From Candidatus Fredericiella danica (GTDB lineage: Bacteria; Chloroflexota; Anaerolineae; Caldilineales; Caldilineaceae), in contig JADJPH010000010.1 of assembly GCA_016713335.1 (NCBI GenBank), positions 62,001 to 126,000 of the forward strand: DNA of 64,000 nucleotides. Reading direction: 5' to 3'. Below, piece after piece: positions 8,693 to 17,322 of the stretch (the first letter of the stretch is position 1; every line of letters starts with the position of its first letter). Made by a program: the position numbers and the translations under genes. The notes under the pieces were generated by a model, which had not been told where the DNA came from, did no database searches, and worked only from the letters and a program-made list of their open reading frames with translations.

Positions 8693-10235
8693 ATGGGCGT
8701 TCCTATTCCGAGCATGGTGCTCAAACAGCTCTATACACGCGATAGTCTCCGCAACACACCCGAAGGCGTCCGCTTCTCGATGAAGAATCGGTTGAGCGAC
8801 GCGACAGTCACCGCCCTCCACGCCGTAAAATTCGACAATCAAGAAGTTCCGCGCAATGCGATTCGTATTGATCTGGGCAATGGAAAAATGGTGACGCCCG
8901 ACGACCTTGTCGCCAATCCGATCGATTTTCCGCTTCGCAAATCGATCGATGTGGTCTGCACCATCCTGCCGTTGGCCAAAGGCATCCACAAGATCGAAGT
9001 AAAGTTCGATGCGGCGCCCTTTGGCACCCTGGCCTTCAAGGTTGACGGGGCCGTGGCAGAGAAACGCGAAGATGTCGTCCGTATTCCCCGCGATCCAAAC
9101 GACGACTACGGCGCTGCCATCATTGCGAAACGCCAGGCGTTTGTCGAAGAATATGCGGGCAAGAAGTTGGAACACGTGCCCCATTACTCCTTTGACCCTA
9201 ATATTCTCAGAGGCAACATCGAGCACTTTATTGGGGTGGCGCAGGTGCCGATTGGCCTGGCCGGTCCAATCACCATCCACGGCGAACATGCCAATGGCGA
9301 TTTCCTGGTGCCGATGGCGACGACCGAAGGCACGCTGGTCGCTTCCTACAACCGCGGGATCAAGGTGCTCAATCTGTCCGGCGGTGTCAAGTGCACCGTA
9401 ATCGGCGATTCCATGCAGCGCCCCGGTCTTTGTCTTTGACGATGCCCTGCAAGCGCGTGAATTCGTCAAGTGGGTGCAGGGCAACTTCGCAAAGATCGCG
9501 GAGGAAGCCGAAGCGACTTCAAGCGTGGCAAAGCTGCAATACATCGACCCCTACCTGGCCAGCAAGTTCGCCTACCTTCGCTTCAACTACTCCACCGGCG
9601 ACGCCGCCGGTCAGAACATGGTCGGCCGCGCCACCTTTGCCGCCTGTTCCTGGATCCTGGATACATATGAAGGCATTCGTCACTTCTATCTGGAATCAAA
9701 CCTGGCGACCGACAAGAAGGCATCGCAAGTCAACGTCATGCACACCCGCGGCAAGCGCGTGGTCGCGGAATGCGTGATCAAGCGCGATGTGCTGATTGAA
9801 CACATGCGCGTAGAGCCGGAGAGCCTCTTTTATCACTCAAATGTATCGAATATCGGCGCCATCCTTTCCGGGGCGAACAACAACGGCGCCCATTCGGCCA
9901 ACGGCATCACGGCCATGTTCATTGCCACCGGGCAGGATGTTGCGAATGTTGCAGAATCGTCTGCAGGCATCATGTATGTTGAATTGACGCCTGAAAAGGA
10001 TCTTTACGCAGCCATCACCATTCCGTCGCTGATCATCGCTACCTATGGCGGCGGCACCGGCCTCGCCACGCAGCGTGAGTGTCTCGAAATGCTCGGCTGT
10101 TATGGCAAAGGCGGGGTCAAAAAGCTCGCAGAGATCATCGCCGGCGTGGTCCTGGCCGGTGAGATTTCGCTCGCCTCGGCCATTTCGTCGAGTGACTGGG
10201 TGTCAAGTCACGAAAAATACGGGCGCAACCGGTAG
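8693..10235 (+). CDS. Hydroxymethylglutaryl-CoA reductase, class I-like (frameshifted)
   Basis: A protein of about 514 residues that reduces HMG-CoA to mevalonate, the committed step of the mevalonate isoprenoid pathway. Motifs seen: GVAQVPIGLAGP, ATTEGTLVAS with catalytic Glu, GDAAGQNM, the DKKASQVN lysine segment, ISGANNNGAHSANG, ATGQD with catalytic Asp, YGGGTGLATQ and the C-terminal His in SSHEKY. These match class I (NADPH-type) enzymes in a divergent form. ATG at 8693 follows GAGGAG. Around 9418-9424 the frame changes: the expected DSMQRAPVFVF is read only by switching frame, consistent with loss of two bases in CGCGCC. No other mevalonate gene is in the window. Confidence 0.92.
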
Positions 10236-10245
10236 GGAGATCAGC

Positions 10246-10554
10246 GTGCGTGAGCTGCTGCCGGTGCTCGACCGATGGTTGGACGAACATAAACAGGTTG
10301 CAGTCGCTACCCTGGTCAAGACGTACGGGTCGGCGCCCGTGCCGCCGGGCGCAAAGATGGCCATCTCATCGACAGGCGAGATGGTGGGTTCCGTCAGCGG
10401 CGGTTGCGTGGAAGGCGCCGTGGTGCAAGAAGCGCTGGCCGCAATGAGGACACACAAGCCCAAACTCGTCGAATATGGCATCAGTGACGAACTGGCCATC
10501 AGTGTGGGTCTGGCCTGTGGCGGACGCATCGCCGTCTATGTGGAGCCACTCTAA
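10246..10554 (+). CDS. XdhC/CoxI family protein, N-terminal domain as a separate gene
   Basis: A 102-residue protein matching the first domain of XdhC, the chaperone that binds and sulfurates molybdenum cofactor before insertion into xanthine dehydrogenase-type hydroxylases. Visible motifs are VATLVKTYGSAPVPPGAKM and GEMVGSVSGGCVEGAV with the conserved Cys. GTG at 10246 follows AGGGAGA and lies 11 bp after the reductase stop. The Rossmann half is encoded by the next gene after a 3-base gap, so the two together equal one XdhC. No molybdenum hydroxylase subunit gene is present here. Confidence 0.85.
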   Translation: MRELLPVLDRWLDEHKQVAVATLVKTYGSAPVPPGAKMAISSTGEMVGSVSGGCVEGAVVQEALAAMRTHKPKLVEYGISDELAISVGLACGGRIAVYVEPL

Positions 10555-10557
10555 GTC

Positions 10558-11304
10558 ATGGAGGCCGTGTTTCGTTGTTTCCTTGACGCCATCCGTGCGG
10601 CGCAGTTGGTTGCGCTCGTCACGGTCATCGACGGCCCCAGACAAGGGGCAAAGCTGGTGGTCTGGCCAGGGGGAAAATCCGAAGGTAGTCTCGGTGACCC
10701 CACTCTGGATGAGAACGCCGTCCGCACCACGCTACTTCAGATCGAGAGACTTCAACCGGCGCAGGCGCTGATTGAGACCGCCGGCGAGACTGCTATGGTC
10801 TTTATCGACGTCCAACCACCCCCGCCCAAACTGATCGTCGTCGGTGCGGTGCATATGGCGATTCCCTTGATCACCTTTGCCCGAACCCTCGGCTACCACA
10901 CCACCGTGATCGACCCCCGGTCCGCGTTTGCCACCTCGGAACGGTTTGGCCACGCGGACCGGCTCTGCATCGGCTGGCCCACCGAAACGCTGCGTGCCAT
11001 TGCGATCGATGAGGCGACCAGTATCGTTGTCGTGACGCATGACGAAAAGATTGATGACCCTGCGCTCGTGTTCGCCTGCCGCAGCCCGGCGCGCTATATT
11101 GGCGCACTCGGTTCGCGGCGGACGCATGCCGCGCGCACCGTGCGGCTGCGCGCCCTGGGTCTGGCAGATGCCGAGATCGCACGCATTCGCGCTCCGATCG
11201 GCCTCCCCATTGGCGCCCGGCGCCCGGAGGAGATTGCCGTTTCCATCATTGCGGAAATCATCGCAGTCGCCAATCTGGCGTCCGCAGAAGAAAGTGCGCA
11301 ATAA
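10558..11304 (+). CDS. XdhC family protein, C-terminal Rossmann domain
   Basis: A 248-residue partner of the preceding gene. The C-terminal half is an XdhC Rossmann domain: KLIVVGAVHMAIPLITFARTLGY is the nucleotide-binding start (usual form GAGHVA), then VIDPRSAFA, VVVTHDEKIDDPAL, ARYIGALGSRRT and APIGLPIGARRPEEIAVSI, all characteristic. The first 95 residues resemble the variable N-terminal segment. Together with the upstream gene it would form a split Moco-maturation chaperone. Its client could be a xanthine dehydrogenase, a CO dehydrogenase-like enzyme or a selenium-dependent hydroxylase elsewhere. Confidence 0.88.
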   Translation: MEAVFRCFLDAIRAAQLVALVTVIDGPRQGAKLVVWPGGKSEGSLGDPTLDENAVRTTLLQIERLQPAQALIETAGETAMVFIDVQPPPPKLIVVGAVHMAIPLITFARTLGYHTTVIDPRSAFATSERFGHADRLCIGWPTETLRAIAIDEATSIVVVTHDEKIDDPALVFACRSPARYIGALGSRRTHAARTVRLRALGLADAEIARIRAPIGLPIGARRPEEIAVSIIAEIIAVANLASAEESAQ

Positions 11305-11330
11305 ATTGCATCCTCTAAGGAAAATACATA

Positions 11331-12641
11331 ATGAATACGCAAGAAATCTTGGAAAAACAACGAAAGTATCTGTGGCCAAATCACATTCTGTACTACACGG
11401 AGCCGCTGCCGCTTGACCACGGCGAAGGCAATTATGTGTGGGATGTTGAAGGGCGCCGGTACCTGGATTTCTTCGGCGGGATTCTGACCACAAGCGTCGG
11501 GCACAATCATCCCAGGGTAGTCAATGCAGTCCGGGAGCAGGTCGGTAAACTCATCCATTCCTCAACGCTCTACCCAAATGAAAACCACGTTTTGCTTGCG
11601 GAAAAGATGGCGGAGATCACGCCCGGTCGGCTCCAACAGTCTTTCTTTACAAACTCCGGCAGTGAGGCGAACGAGACGGCGATCGTGGCGGCGCAGACCT
11701 TCACCGATCACCGTGAAGTCGTGGCCCTGCGGCATGCCTACAGTGGGCGGACCTCGCTGACGATGAGCGTGACGGCCCATGCCAACTGGAAGTTGGGCAA
11801 GTCCTTCAGCCCGGACATCAAGCATGCGCTCAACCCGTACTGCTACCGCTGTCCGTTGAAGATGTCCTATCCCTCCTGTGGCGTAGCGTGCGCTCAGGAC
11901 ATCGAAGATGTCATCAAGACGACCACGTCTGGACGCATCGCGGCTTTTATGGCGGAGCCGATTCAGGGCGTTGGCGGCTTCATCACCCCGCCGCCGGAAT
12001 ATTTCAAACTGGCGGTTGACATCGCCCATCACTACGGTGGCGTCTTTATCTGCGACGAAGTGCAGACAGGCTTTGGTCGCACCGGCGAGTATTGGTTTGG
12101 CATCTCCCATTGGGGCGTCGAGCCTGAAATCATGACGATGGCAAAAGGCATCGCCAATGGGTTGCCGATGGGCAACACCATCACCGTGCCTGAGGTCGCA
12201 CAAGCGATGACCGGCAGGGGCCTTACCCTCAGCACCTTTGGCGGCAATCCCACCTCGACTGCCGCATCGCTGGCAACCATCGAGGCCATCGAAGAAGAGG
12301 CGCCTCCTGCTGCCATTGCCCTAACCGGCGATCACCTCCGCGGTGGGCTGGAGCGACTCTGGGAGAAATACCCGCTGATCGGGGATGTGCGCGGCAAAGG
12401 GCTGATGCAGGGCATCGAGATGGTGACAAACCGGCAAACCAAGGAACCGGCTCCCGTTGCCGTCGCCCAGCTCTTTGAAGAGACGCGCGCCCGTGGGCTG
12501 CTGATCGGCAAAGGTGGGTTGTTTGGGAATGTCATCCGCATCTCACCGCCGCTGACGGTGACCATCGAGCAAATCGATGAAGCGCTTGCGATCCTTGATC
12601 ATGCGTTTGGCGCCGTCCACGAAACACTCGGCGTGAACTAA
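11331..12641 (+). CDS. Class III aminotransferase, AGXT2/GABA-aminotransferase-like
   Basis: A 436-residue PLP-dependent omega-aminotransferase. Motifs: YLDFFGGILTTSVGHNHPRV near the N-terminus, FTNSGSEANETA, HAYSGRT, ICDEVQTGFGRTG with the PLP-contacting Asp, and the PLP lysine in MTMAKGIANGLPMG near residue 273. The CYRCPL...YPSCGVACAQD insert resembles the alanine-glyoxylate aminotransferase 2 branch. The likely reaction transfers an amino group from an omega-amino or beta-amino acid to glyoxylate or pyruvate; the substrate is not certain. AAGGAA precedes the ATG. It lies 26 bp after the XdhC gene and may share its transcript. Confidence 0.88.
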   Translation: MNTQEILEKQRKYLWPNHILYYTEPLPLDHGEGNYVWDVEGRRYLDFFGGILTTSVGHNHPRVVNAVREQVGKLIHSSTLYPNENHVLLAEKMAEITPGRLQQSFFTNSGSEANETAIVAAQTFTDHREVVALRHAYSGRTSLTMSVTAHANWKLGKSFSPDIKHALNPYCYRCPLKMSYPSCGVACAQDIEDVIKTTTSGRIAAFMAEPIQGVGGFITPPPEYFKLAVDIAHHYGGVFICDEVQTGFGRTGEYWFGISHWGVEPEIMTMAKGIANGLPMGNTITVPEVAQAMTGRGLTLSTFGGNPTSTAASLATIEAIEEEAPPAAIALTGDHLRGGLERLWEKYPLIGDVRGKGLMQGIEMVTNRQTKEPAPVAVAQLFEETRARGLLIGKGGLFGNVIRISPPLTVTIEQIDEALAILDHAFGAVHETLGVN

Positions 12642-12647
12642 ACACGG

Positions 12648-12653
12648 TATAAT
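12648..12653 (+). promoter_or_regulatory. Consensus -10 box directly before a small membrane-protein gene
   Basis: TATAAT at 12648-12653 ends eight bases before the ATG at 12662. If used, transcription would begin within a few bases of the start codon and yield a leaderless or nearly leaderless message. No clear -35 is visible. Confidence 0.4.
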
Positions 12654-12661
12654 AGCGGGGC

Positions 12662-12898
12662 ATGAGCCGCAAATCGCGTGGGTTTGATCCATTTCGCTTT
12701 GCACGCACCACCGAGGGGCAACTTGTCGTCGGCTTCTTTGTCCTCTTGTACGTCCTCGGTGGCGGCCTCATCTGGTGGTTTTACGGATTGGGGGGTGCGA
12801 TCCTGGGCTGGATCTGCATGACGGGTGGCCTTTTCTTTTTTCTGTTGCTGTATGGTATCGTTTCGCTCTTCGGTTGGTGGGCGAACAAAGTAGATTGA
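12662..12898 (+). CDS. Small two-helix membrane protein, unknown
   Basis: A 78-residue protein that I do not recognise. It has a basic N-terminus (MSRKSRGFDPFRFAR), then two hydrophobic helices, about 22-44 and 48-72, rich in Gly, Trp and Phe, and a short charged tail. There is no signal peptidase site, so it should stay in the membrane with both ends on one side. The next gene starts 4 bases after its stop, so the two are likely co-transcribed. A TATAAT lies almost on top of its start. Confidence 0.7.
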   Translation: MSRKSRGFDPFRFARTTEGQLVVGFFVLLYVLGGGLIWWFYGLGGAILGWICMTGGLFFFLLLYGIVSLFGWWANKVD

Positions 12899-12902
12899 CA
12901 TC

Positions 12903-13322
12903 ATGGAGATTCCACTTTTTCAAACCGATACGCCCTTGCGCTTTGATCGCATTGTGCTCTATCCATACCCTGACCTGACGCGCATCTGGACGCGCCTGTG
13001 GTTGACTGCGGTCAACGAAGCCGATCATCCAAACATCGAAATCGTGGTCTATAACCCCGACGGCAGCGAGAACTGTAGTGTCTTCATGATGGCGCACGCC
13101 GAACCGCGCGCGGAAACAACGCTGCACATGCGGAATCCGTCTTCAGCGGCAATCTACACGGTTGTGGCGGAATTGACGCGTGGCTTCGGTGAAGAGGCAA
13201 CGTTGCTGGATCGGCAGACTTTTCCGCTCGTGCTTGAATTCCACAATCCTGACCTGGGTGAGCCTGGCTTTGGCTACGGCGTTGACTGGGACGAGGTCAA
13301 ACGCAAGGCGTCAAGGCAGTGA
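12903..13322 (+). CDS. Conserved-looking hypothetical, beta-rich
   Basis: A 139-residue protein with alternating hydrophobic strands (RIVLYPYPD, RLWLTAVN, NIEIVVYNPDGSENCSVFMMAH, TTLHMRN, YTVVAELTRG) that suggest an immunoglobulin-like beta-sandwich. No signal peptide or catalytic motif is visible. Its stop overlaps the GTG of the subtilase gene (GTGA), implying translational coupling. Function is unknown; a role with the neighbouring protease is possible but not shown. Confidence 0.7.
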   Translation: MEIPLFQTDTPLRFDRIVLYPYPDLTRIWTRLWLTAVNEADHPNIEIVVYNPDGSENCSVFMMAHAEPRAETTLHMRNPSSAAIYTVVAELTRGFGEEATLLDRQTFPLVLEFHNPDLGEPGFGYGVDWDEVKRKASRQ

Positions 13323-14923
13323 TCAACGCAGTCTGCCCAGTCTGTGGCGCAACCGTCGATGCACGGCTGCTGGCCCATGGTCGTGCATTGCAACCGGCCG
13401 TGGCCGCCCATGTCAGGCGCCTGGCGCCTGGCTGGCATCCTGAGTATGGCATCTGTCCGGCGTGCGCGCTGGCTGTGATGCACACAATTGCCGAACAGCG
13501 CAGTCCGGTCTCGTTGCACACCGAGAACGATCCCGCCACGACTTTTCCGTATTACCACGCGGATGAAGAGACCGTGTTGGGCCAGGCGCAGCGCATGCCT
13601 GACTACATGACCTTTCCAGGCACAGATGTGACTATTGCGTTTCTTGACAGCGGCTTCTATCCGCACCCGGACTTTTCGCGCACCAACACTTGGAGCGGCG
13701 CGTCACCGGCCTGGCACCGGCTGACGGAGAGCGAACTGTCTGCCGCGCTGCGTGCTGGCGTCGAGCGTCTGATTGAATACGTCGACCTGACCGATGATGG
13801 TGAGCACGTCGGTCTCGACACCCCCAGTCTCTGGGACAGCGCCGGCGACAGTTGGCATGGCGAGATGACAACGGCAATTGCTGCCGGAAATGGTTTGCTG
13901 AGTGGGGGACGTTTCCGCGGGTAGGCGCCGGCAGCGTCGAGTCTGCCCATCAAGATTGGCCGCGGCGGGGGACGCATTCCAGAAGAGGATATTCTCCGCG
14001 GTCTCCAGTGGTTGCTGGATAATGACAATTGGCAGCGTTATGGCGTGCGGGTTGTGAACATCAGTGTTGGTGGCGACTTCCCGCAAGACTGGCATCTCAA
14101 TCCTGTTTGCAGAGCCGCACATTCGCTTTCACAACGTGGTGTGGTCGTGGTGGCGGCTGCCGGCAATCGTGGGATCGAGGAGCTCGTGGCCCCAGCGCAA
14201 ACGCCGACGGTGATTACGGTTGGCGGCGTCGATGATCACAATCGGCGCTGGCGCGCTTCACAGCGCGCCCAGATAGAACTTCTCAGCCTGTACCATCATA
14301 ACTTCGGCGTGGTGGAGTGGCGCCATGCACCGATTCGGAAACCCGAATTGCTGGCCCTGGCGCGTTGGCTCCCCTCACCAGTATTGCCGCCAACCAGTGT
14401 GTTCCGAGAAACCTATACGATCGACCGGCTCCGCCGCGTGTTGCATGATGATGAGGATGGCGCCCGCGGTGGCATTCTCGCTTACTGGGAGGAACTTCAC
14501 CGCAGACTGCACTCCCCTATCGTTAGCGCAGTCACGTCACCCGAGACGGCACGGGTTGAGTGGATGCCCGAAGTCTGGCATGCACTGCGCCGGCGTATGA
14601 ATGCACATAAGTGGGTGCACCCTTACTATCAGCATGTAGACGGCACAAGCGTTGCCGTGGCGCAGGTGGCAGCGGTGGCGGCGCAGATGGTGCATGCAAA
14701 TCCCAACCTTGATAGTGCGGAGGTTCGCCGGCTCCTCATCGACACCTCTTTGCCCCTGCCGCACCTGGTTGCGCGCCAGACAGGGGCCGGTTTGATCCAG
14801 CCCGCGTCCGCTGTGGCTGCGGCGTTGCGCACGCACGCCGGGCGCCTCGCCGGCAGGCCGCAGAGCGGCACGCGCGTTTGCATCAATTTGAATTGCAAAA
14901 ATGGGTGGAACGGGGTAAATTAA
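13319..14923 (+). CDS. Subtilisin-like (S8) serine protease with N-terminal zinc ribbon, interrupted by in-frame TAG
   Basis: The frame from 13319 to 14923 encodes one subtilase of about 534 codons, broken by an amber codon at 13922-13924. Cys6/Cys9 and Cys46/Cys49 form a probable zinc ribbon. Catalytic Asp is in FLDSGFYPHPDF, His in SWHGEMTTA, oxyanion Asn in VVAAAGNRG and Ser in HVDGTSVAVAQ. Asp and His precede the stop; Asn and Ser follow it, so neither half alone could work. The sequence around the stop reads RG-stop-APAASS where subtilases usually have a hydrophobic residue (RGVAP). There is no secretion signal, so an intracellular protease is suggested. Mutation, consensus error or readthrough are all possible. 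Confidence 0.82.
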
Positions 14924-15234
14924 TATTGCTTACGGAGGATGCGGCGGGTGGCCAGGTTGTCTATTTTGGCCACTTTGCACCTCTCGCTCAGCGTGTCTCC
15001 GTCGTTGGTCCGTTTAACGGTTGGCGTCCTAACGCGACCCCGCTCACGCCAGTTGGTGACGATTGGTGGCATGTGGCACTACAACTACCGCCCGGCGAAC
15101 ATTGCTATCGCTTCTGGGTGGAATATAGTGACCCGGCGACGGGCGTCTGGCGCCGTGATCCGGAAAATCCCGACGTAGTTGAAAGCGGCTACATGGAAGG
15201 ACACAGCGTAGTCGAGATTCAAGTGAAACATTGA
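14878..15234 (+). CDS. CBM48/AMPK-type glycogen-binding domain protein, possibly the tail of the subtilase
   Basis: A 118-residue stretch whose core, VYFGHFAPLAQRVSVVGPFNGW, then PLTPVGDDWWHVALQLPPGEHCYRFWVE, is a typical CBM48/isoamylase-N fold with the carbohydrate-contacting NGW and Trp residues. The only start codons are TTG or GTG without a ribosome site, and the frame opens inside the last 46 bases of the subtilase gene. A one-base shift there would fuse it to the protease as a C-terminal domain. I therefore favour a frameshifted single gene, but a separate coupled gene cannot be excluded. Confidence 0.7.
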   Translation: MHQFELQKWVERGKLILLTEDAAGGQVVYFGHFAPLAQRVSVVGPFNGWRPNATPLTPVGDDWWHVALQLPPGEHCYRFWVEYSDPATGVWRRDPENPDVVESGYMEGHSVVEIQVKH

Positions 15235-15277
15235 GCAAACCGGAGTTCTCCCAACCTTAGCCCACAAGGATCGATTG

Positions 15278-15997
15278 ATGCATCGCGAGTATCACAAGTG
15301 GTATAGCCCTCGCCTCAGCCGTGATATGGAACTCGTCATTCACGGCCACGCCGGTGCGCGTATGCTGGTTTTTCCGACCAGTATGGGGCGCTTTTACGAG
15401 TATGAAGACCGCGGGATGGTGGCAAACGTCGCCGACCTGATCGATTCGGGTAATCTGCAGATCTATTGCGTGGATAGCGTTGACAGCGAAAGCTTCTACA
15501 ACAACTGGGCGCATCCCGGCGGCCGCATTCATCGGCATGTTGAGTATGAAGAGTATATCCTGAACGAAGTGCTTCCGCTCAGCCGGTCGAAGAATCCGAA
15601 TCCCTTTATGATCAGCCACGGTTGCAGTTTCGGCGCCTACCACGCACTAAATATTGCCTTGCGCCACCCGCATCTCTTTGGACGAGTTTTGGCGCTCAGT
15701 GGCAAATATGACATGAGTGGCTTCTTCAGTGGTTACCAGGATGATACGCTCTACTACAACACCCCTAGCCAGTATGTCCCTGGTCTGAATGATCACAACC
15801 AACTGGAAGCCATCCGGCGTATGGATATCGTCATCGTCACGGGTGAACAGGATCCAAACGTAGAGAACAACCGCGCACTGAGCCGCGCGCTCTGGGACAA
15901 GGGCGTCGCCCATGCCTTTCGGGTTTGGAATGGGTGGAGCCACGACTGGCCTTACTGGAAGGAAATGGTGCGCAAGTATATTGGTGGGCACGACTAG
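15278..15997 (+). CDS. Alpha/beta-hydrolase of the esterase D superfamily
   Basis: A 239-residue cytoplasmic hydrolase. The nucleophile Ser is in SHGCSFGAYHA (G-x-S-x-G), the Asp is probably in VTGEQDPNVENN and the His in GWSHDWPYW. The protein resembles the uncharacterised COG4947 esterases, which have an N-terminal YHKWYSPRLSRDMEL-type strand. ATG at 15278 follows AAGGA; the TTG one codon earlier is less likely. It is 45 bp upstream of the ATP-grasp gene. I recall such esterase/ATP-grasp pairs in other genomes without an assigned pathway. Confidence 0.8.
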   Translation: MHREYHKWYSPRLSRDMELVIHGHAGARMLVFPTSMGRFYEYEDRGMVANVADLIDSGNLQIYCVDSVDSESFYNNWAHPGGRIHRHVEYEEYILNEVLPLSRSKNPNPFMISHGCSFGAYHALNIALRHPHLFGRVLALSGKYDMSGFFSGYQDDTLYYNTPSQYVPGLNDHNQLEAIRRMDIVIVTGEQDPNVENNRALSRALWDKGVAHAFRVWNGWSHDWPYWKEMVRKYIGGHD

Positions 15998-16042
15998 AAC
16001 CCGAATCATCTTTGAACCGCGTCCGTCCGAAAAGGTGGCCCT

Positions 16043-16966
16043 ATGCATACGAAAAAGATCGGTGTGATTGTTGGTCGCGAGTGGAGTTTCCCTCCTGCCT
16101 TGATTGAGGAGGTTAACAGCCGGAATGCCGGTGTGGTCGCAGAATACGCCAAGCTGGGCGGCACACGTATGGACGAACCTTGCGAGTATGCCGTTCTAAT
16201 TGATCGTATCAGTCATGAGATTCCCTACTATCGAACCTATCTGAAGAATGCAATGTTGCAGGGCGCCTACTGCATCAACAATCCATTTTGGTGGAGCGCC
16301 GACGACAAGTTCTTTGGGGCGAGTCTCATCACGAAGTTGGGGTTGGCGTCACCCAAGACGATGGCGCTCCCGATGAAAGCCTATCCGGAAGGCGTCGTGA
16401 GCGAGAGCCTGCGCAACCTCGTCTATCCGCTGGACTGGGATGCCATCGTCGGCTACGTCGGCATGCCCGCTATTCTAAAGGATGCCTGGGGCGGTGGTTG
16501 GAAAAACGTCTATAAAGTGAATACGGTCGACGAGTTGATTCGTGCGTATGATGACACCGGCACCCTGGCGATGATCTTGCAGGAATTCATCGACTTTGAC
16601 CAGTTTGTCCGCTGCATCTGCATCGGGCAGACCAATATCATGCCCATCAAATACGATCCGAAGAACCGGAAGTATCATGTTGAGCACGGGCATCTTTCGG
16701 CGGACCTTGGTGACCGGATCGTGCATGACGCCCGCCTGATCAACGAGGTCATGGGGTATGATATGAACAGCATCGAGTTCGCAGTGAAGGACGGCGTACC
16801 TTATGCGATTGATTTCATGAATCCAGCGCCCGACATGGACATCAACAGCATTACACCGCACTATTTTGAGTGGGCGGTCAAGGCAATGGCTGACCTGGCG
16901 ATTGAGATGGCTTTCAATCCGAAACCACAGCGTGCCGAACAGCGCTGGGCCAGGTTCACCGACTAA
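16043..16966 (+). CDS. ATP-grasp enzyme, RimK-like, unknown substrate
   Basis: A 307-residue probable carboxylate-amine or carboxylate-thiol ligase. After a Rossmann-like N-terminal domain (KKIGVIVGREWSFPPAL) comes the ATP-grasp core: AILKDAWGGGWKNVYKV (lysine plus glycine-rich loop), LQEFIDFDQFVRCICIG and AIDFMNPAPDMD with acidic and Asn residues for Mg. Such enzymes activate a carboxylate as acyl phosphate and join it to an amine. The neighbours are an esterase upstream and a small membrane protein downstream. The product is not predictable. A weak stem-loop at 16986-17010 follows it. Confidence 0.8.
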   Translation: MHTKKIGVIVGREWSFPPALIEEVNSRNAGVVAEYAKLGGTRMDEPCEYAVLIDRISHEIPYYRTYLKNAMLQGAYCINNPFWWSADDKFFGASLITKLGLASPKTMALPMKAYPEGVVSESLRNLVYPLDWDAIVGYVGMPAILKDAWGGGWKNVYKVNTVDELIRAYDDTGTLAMILQEFIDFDQFVRCICIGQTNIMPIKYDPKNRKYHVEHGHLSADLGDRIVHDARLINEVMGYDMNSIEFAVKDGVPYAIDFMNPAPDMDINSITPHYFEWAVKAMADLAIEMAFNPKPQRAEQRWARFTD

Positions 16967-16985
16967 TCCATGGGTTTTCCCTTGG

Positions 16986-17013
16986 CTGGTCACCCCTTCG
17001 TGATGACCAGTTT
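16986..17013 (+). terminator. Weak stem-loop after the ATP-grasp gene
   Basis: ctggtca (16986-16992) pairs with tgaccag (17004-17010), followed by TTTC. The stem is only seven pairs, so termination is likely partial. Confidence 0.35.
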
Positions 17014-17034
17014 CATTGACGGAGTAGCGTTTCG

Positions 17035-17310
17035 GTGCTCACCAACTTACTCATCCTTGTGATTGGGATATTAGTTGGCTGGTTGTTCACCTGGTATTTC
17101 TTCAGCATCCGCAACCGGTACCGCAGTAGCCGCGGCATGCGGCAAGCGTCCGAGAAGATGCTGAAAGAGAACGCTGATCGGGCGAAGAAGGCCAAGGAGC
17201 AGTCAAAGCAAGCCTATGGCGGCTTTCTCCGCCTTGTAACGGAATTAATCGTGTTTGTGGCAGTGGTCGTTGCGTTGGCCTGGATTGTATGGACCATCCT
17301 ATTCTTCTAG
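17035..17310 (+). CDS. Small membrane protein with central charged coiled segment
   Basis: A 91-residue protein with a helix at about 3-24 (LTNLLILVIGILVGWLFTWYF), a basic and Lys/Glu-rich middle (about 25-62, probably helical) and a second helix at about 66-90. I do not recognise a family. GTG at 17035 is the likely start, with GGAG about 10 bases upstream. It lies between the ATP-grasp gene and selD, all on the same strand, with only 12 bases to the selD start. Confidence 0.65.
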   Translation: MLTNLLILVIGILVGWLFTWYFFSIRNRYRSSRGMRQASEKMLKENADRAKKAKEQSKQAYGGFLRLVTELIVFVAVVVALAWIVWTILFF

Positions 17311-17322
17311 TGGGGTTGGATT

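Noticed and set aside
13319..14923. TAG in the subtilase as a pyrrolysine codon
   Set aside because: A single TAG, no pylTSBCD in view, and subtilases usually have a small hydrophobic residue there.
12662..17310. Graspetide (microviridin-type) RiPP cluster
   Set aside because: An ATP-grasp enzyme and a protease are present, but no precursor peptide with repeated TxxxEE/D-type core was found, and the ligase looks RimK-like without the graspetide features.
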